A stretch of 64,000 nt of DNA from Neorhizobium galegae (lineage in GTDB: Bacteria; Pseudomonadota; Alphaproteobacteria; Rhizobiales; Rhizobiaceae): contig NZ_CP090096.1 in assembly GCF_021391675.1 (NCBI RefSeq), forward strand, positions 1,054,001 to 1,118,000. Reading direction: 5' to 3'. Below the pieces are notes generated by a model. That model saw only the letters and a list, made by a program, of their open reading frames with translations. It was not told the origin of the DNA and searched no databases. A program made the position numbers and the translations under genes. This document shows positions 62,625 to 64,000 of the stretch, one piece after another. Within the stretch, counting starts at the first letter, position 1, and every line of letters starts with the position of its first letter.

Positions 62625-63530
62625 CTATGCCGCCATTTTGAACGGAACGTCGAGACCTGCGAATGCGTCTGCGATGCGACGCTTGCGGGCTTCGTCAGGC
62701 ATGCGCATGGGCGCACGCGGCAGAGCGAGCGGCACGCCCTGCAGCGACTGGGCATATTTGATGCAGGCCGGCAGATCGTCGCAGATCAGCGCGTTCCAGA
62801 AGGTCAGCAACTTGCGATGCAGAGCCAGCGCCTCGACATGGTTGCCGGCCTGGACGAGATCCCACAGCTTGACGACGGCGGCAGGGGCCGCTGCCGGATT
62901 GGCCGCGATCGTGCCATGCGCGCCAAGCGCAAAACTCGGATACAGTAGCGCGTCGACTGCGGTGAACACCAGCTTGCCTTCCGGAACCTCCTGCAGGAGA
63001 TCGGCCAGAAGCTTCAGGTCGCCATTGCTCTGCTTGACGCCGATGACGCCCGGCACGTCCTTCATGATGCGGATCAGGAGCGTGGGGCTCAGATAGCACC
63101 ATGGCACGACGTTGTAGATCAAGACCGGCAGGCCGCTTTCGCCGGCGATCGCCTTGAAGTGGTCGACGATCGCGTCATCGGAGGGACGGAAGACGTAATG
63201 CGGCGGGGTCACCTGCAGTGCAACGGAACCCGCTTTTGCCGCCATCTTGCAGCGATCGACCGCCTGGCGGGTGGAATTGATGATGACGCCGGCGATCAGC
63301 GGCGCCTTGCCGTTCAGGGTTTCCGCTGCCGTCTCGAGCAGCGCCTGTAACTCGGACATTTCCAGCGTATGGCCTTCTGCCGACGAACCGCCGACGCAGA
63401 TGCCATGGACGCCGGCATCCAGCATGAAGCGAATCTGGGTCTTGAACGGATCGAAAATGATATCGCCATTGGCGTCGAAGGGGGTTGTGGTTGGCGGTAT
63501 GATGCCAAAGAACTGCGGCGCTGCGACCAT
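62625..63530 (-). CDS. DapA-family lyase/dehydratase, copy 2
   Basis: 301 residues, almost identical to copy 1. The one amino-acid change seen is near the C-terminus (FKMAA instead of FKIAA); the other base differences within the gene appear silent. The same start logic applies (GGAGG 5 nt before ATG 63530). Here it heads the TRAP transporter genes, whereas copy 1 heads tctCBA. Silent-dominated differences suggest both copies are under selection or that the duplication or gene conversion is recent. Confidence 0.9.
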   Translation of the reverse strand: MVAAPQFFGIIPPTTTPFDANGDIIFDPFKTQIRFMLDAGVHGICVGGSSAEGHTLEMSELQALLETAAETLNGKAPLIAGVIINSTRQAVDRCKMAAKAGSVALQVTPPHYVFRPSDDAIVDHFKAIAGESGLPVLIYNVVPWCYLSPTLLIRIMKDVPGVIGVKQSNGDLKLLADLLQEVPEGKLVFTAVDALLYPSFALGAHGTIAANPAAAPAAVVKLWDLVQAGNHVEALALHRKLLTFWNALICDDLPACIKYAQSLQGVPLALPRAPMRMPDEARKRRIADAFAGLDVPFKMAA

Positions 63531-63575
63531 CGCTTCCTCCATTATGCGAACATAATGTCTGAATAGTGGACATAC
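63531..63575 (-). promoter_or_regulatory. Inverted repeats upstream of DapA-family copy 2
   Basis: Carries the same ATTATG-CGAA-CATAAT and ATGTC-N9-GACAT symmetries as copy 1, at the end of the repeated block. It is expected to respond to the same regulator. Confidence 0.5.
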
Positions 63576-63745
63576 AGAGGCTAGTCAAGCGGAAGCTGCG
63601 AGTGCGGAAGGAATAATACAGAACGTGCTGACATCCGGCAGCCACGGCGTCAGAGCAGATTTTTGTATCATGCACGACCGCCGCACGAAGTTTGGGTCGA
63701 TTGTGAGTGCGGCAGCAACTCCAATCGATCTTACTCCGTCACGGG

Positions 63746-64000
63746 CTACAGGTTGAGATCGAGTTGCGGCGGCCCATCGGTCACGGCGGCAGGCTGATCG
63801 TTGGTCAGCGACGATAGCGTCACGCCCAACAAGCGCACGGGCTGATTGAAGGGATAGACGGGTGGCCAGAAGTCCGGATGCAATTTGCGGAGCCAGCAGG
63901 GGTCACTCTTCGAAGCCGATGGTGGGGTCAAATGCCACGCCGGAACACACTCAATATCGAGGTCGGCGCTCGTTGGTTCTACGTAACCTGGCGTTGGGGG
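63746..64000 (-). CDS. C-terminal part of a DinB-like DNA polymerase IV (runs off the window)
   Basis: The minus-strand frame is open from the window edge to the stop at 63746, 84 codons. The end, QPVRLLGVTLSSLTNDQPAA then PPQLDLNL, matches the little-finger C-terminus of Y-family polymerase DinB (PVRLLGVxLSxL ... LxL). The preceding residues (DLDIECVPAWHLTPPS) are not a convincing DinB match, so the gene may be chimeric or decayed. Confidence 0.45.
   Translation of the reverse strand, partial: PPTPGYVEPTSADLDIECVPAWHLTPPSASKSDPCWLRKLHPDFWPPVYPFNQPVRLLGVTLSSLTNDQPAAVTDGPPQLDLNL

Larger units (their letters stand above)
62548..63575 (-). repeat. 1.03-kb direct repeat, copy 2
   Basis: Near-identical to 54420-55447 at offset 8128, same orientation. 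Identity begins at the GGTGTCGTG string beside the dctP leader and ends at GACATAC upstream of the promoter; beyond both ends the sequences diverge abruptly. Confidence 0.92.

Overview
The window looks like part of an alphaproteobacterial genome, most likely Rhizobiales (Rhizobium/Ensifer/Agrobacterium type). The evidence is indirect: high GC, dense runs of ABC, TRAP and TTT-type import systems beside short catabolic operons, many GntR/IclR/LysR/MarR/AmiR regulators, and a rhizobial-style IS630 fragment. No rRNA, tRNA, CRISPR array or replication origin was recognised. The mosaic of catabolic modules, gene fragments and a repeated gene suggests a plastic accessory region or secondary replicon.

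Region 1 (1-11.2 kb) is a minus-strand catabolic operon with a divergent GntR (FCD) regulator and flavin reductase. It encodes an HpaB-type flavin monooxygenase, a NicX-like 2,5-dihydroxypyridine dioxygenase, a spermidine-type ABC importer (two paralogous binding proteins, a PotB-like permease and a PotC-PotA fusion), an isochorismatase-fold amidohydrolase, an FAD-synthetase-like nucleotidyltransferase and the start of an amidase. Together these suggest uptake, hydroxylation, ring opening and deamidation of an N-heterocycle. The substrate is unknown.

Region 2 (11.2-21.2 kb) is an AmiC/AmiR antitermination regulon. It comprises amiC, amiR, a urea/amide-type ABC importer (UrtABCDE-like), a tandem nitrilase-fold amidohydrolase whose second domain lacks the catalytic cysteine, and an iron-type alcohol dehydrogenase. 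Both amiC and the importer operon are preceded by an intrinsic terminator whose 5' arm overlaps a hexaloop hairpin of the kind ANTAR proteins bind.

Region 3 (21.2-31 kb) holds an IS630 fragment, a 1149-residue SF1 helicase-phospholipase D protein resembling Mokosh type II anti-phage defence, a PCMT-like methyltransferase, an ABC exporter, a gamma-glutamyltransferase and a 30-residue membrane peptide. Region 4 (31-40 kb) carries LysR, an MFS pump, MarR, orphan CoxM and CoxS subunits with a CoxG remnant but no CoxL, UbiX, a TIGR02444 protein and a chemoreceptor.

Region 5 (40-50.6 kb) is an IclR-controlled sugar-like catabolic operon: Gfo/Idh oxidoreductase, CUT1 ABC importer, aldo/keto reductase, TIM-barrel isomerase, a shikimate-dehydrogenase-like enzyme with an altered substrate pocket, and a DapA-family lyase. 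Two near-identical palindromes flank iclR. Gene debris follows at 50.6-51.4 kb.

Region 6 (51.4-63.6 kb) is an acid-catabolism cluster on the minus strand: TctABC (tctA frameshifted), DapA-family lyase, IclR, DhaL, DhaK, FAD-linked oxidase, TRAP transporter DctMQP, and a second, about 99% identical copy of the DapA-family gene with its promoter. The window ends in a DinB-like C-terminal fragment.
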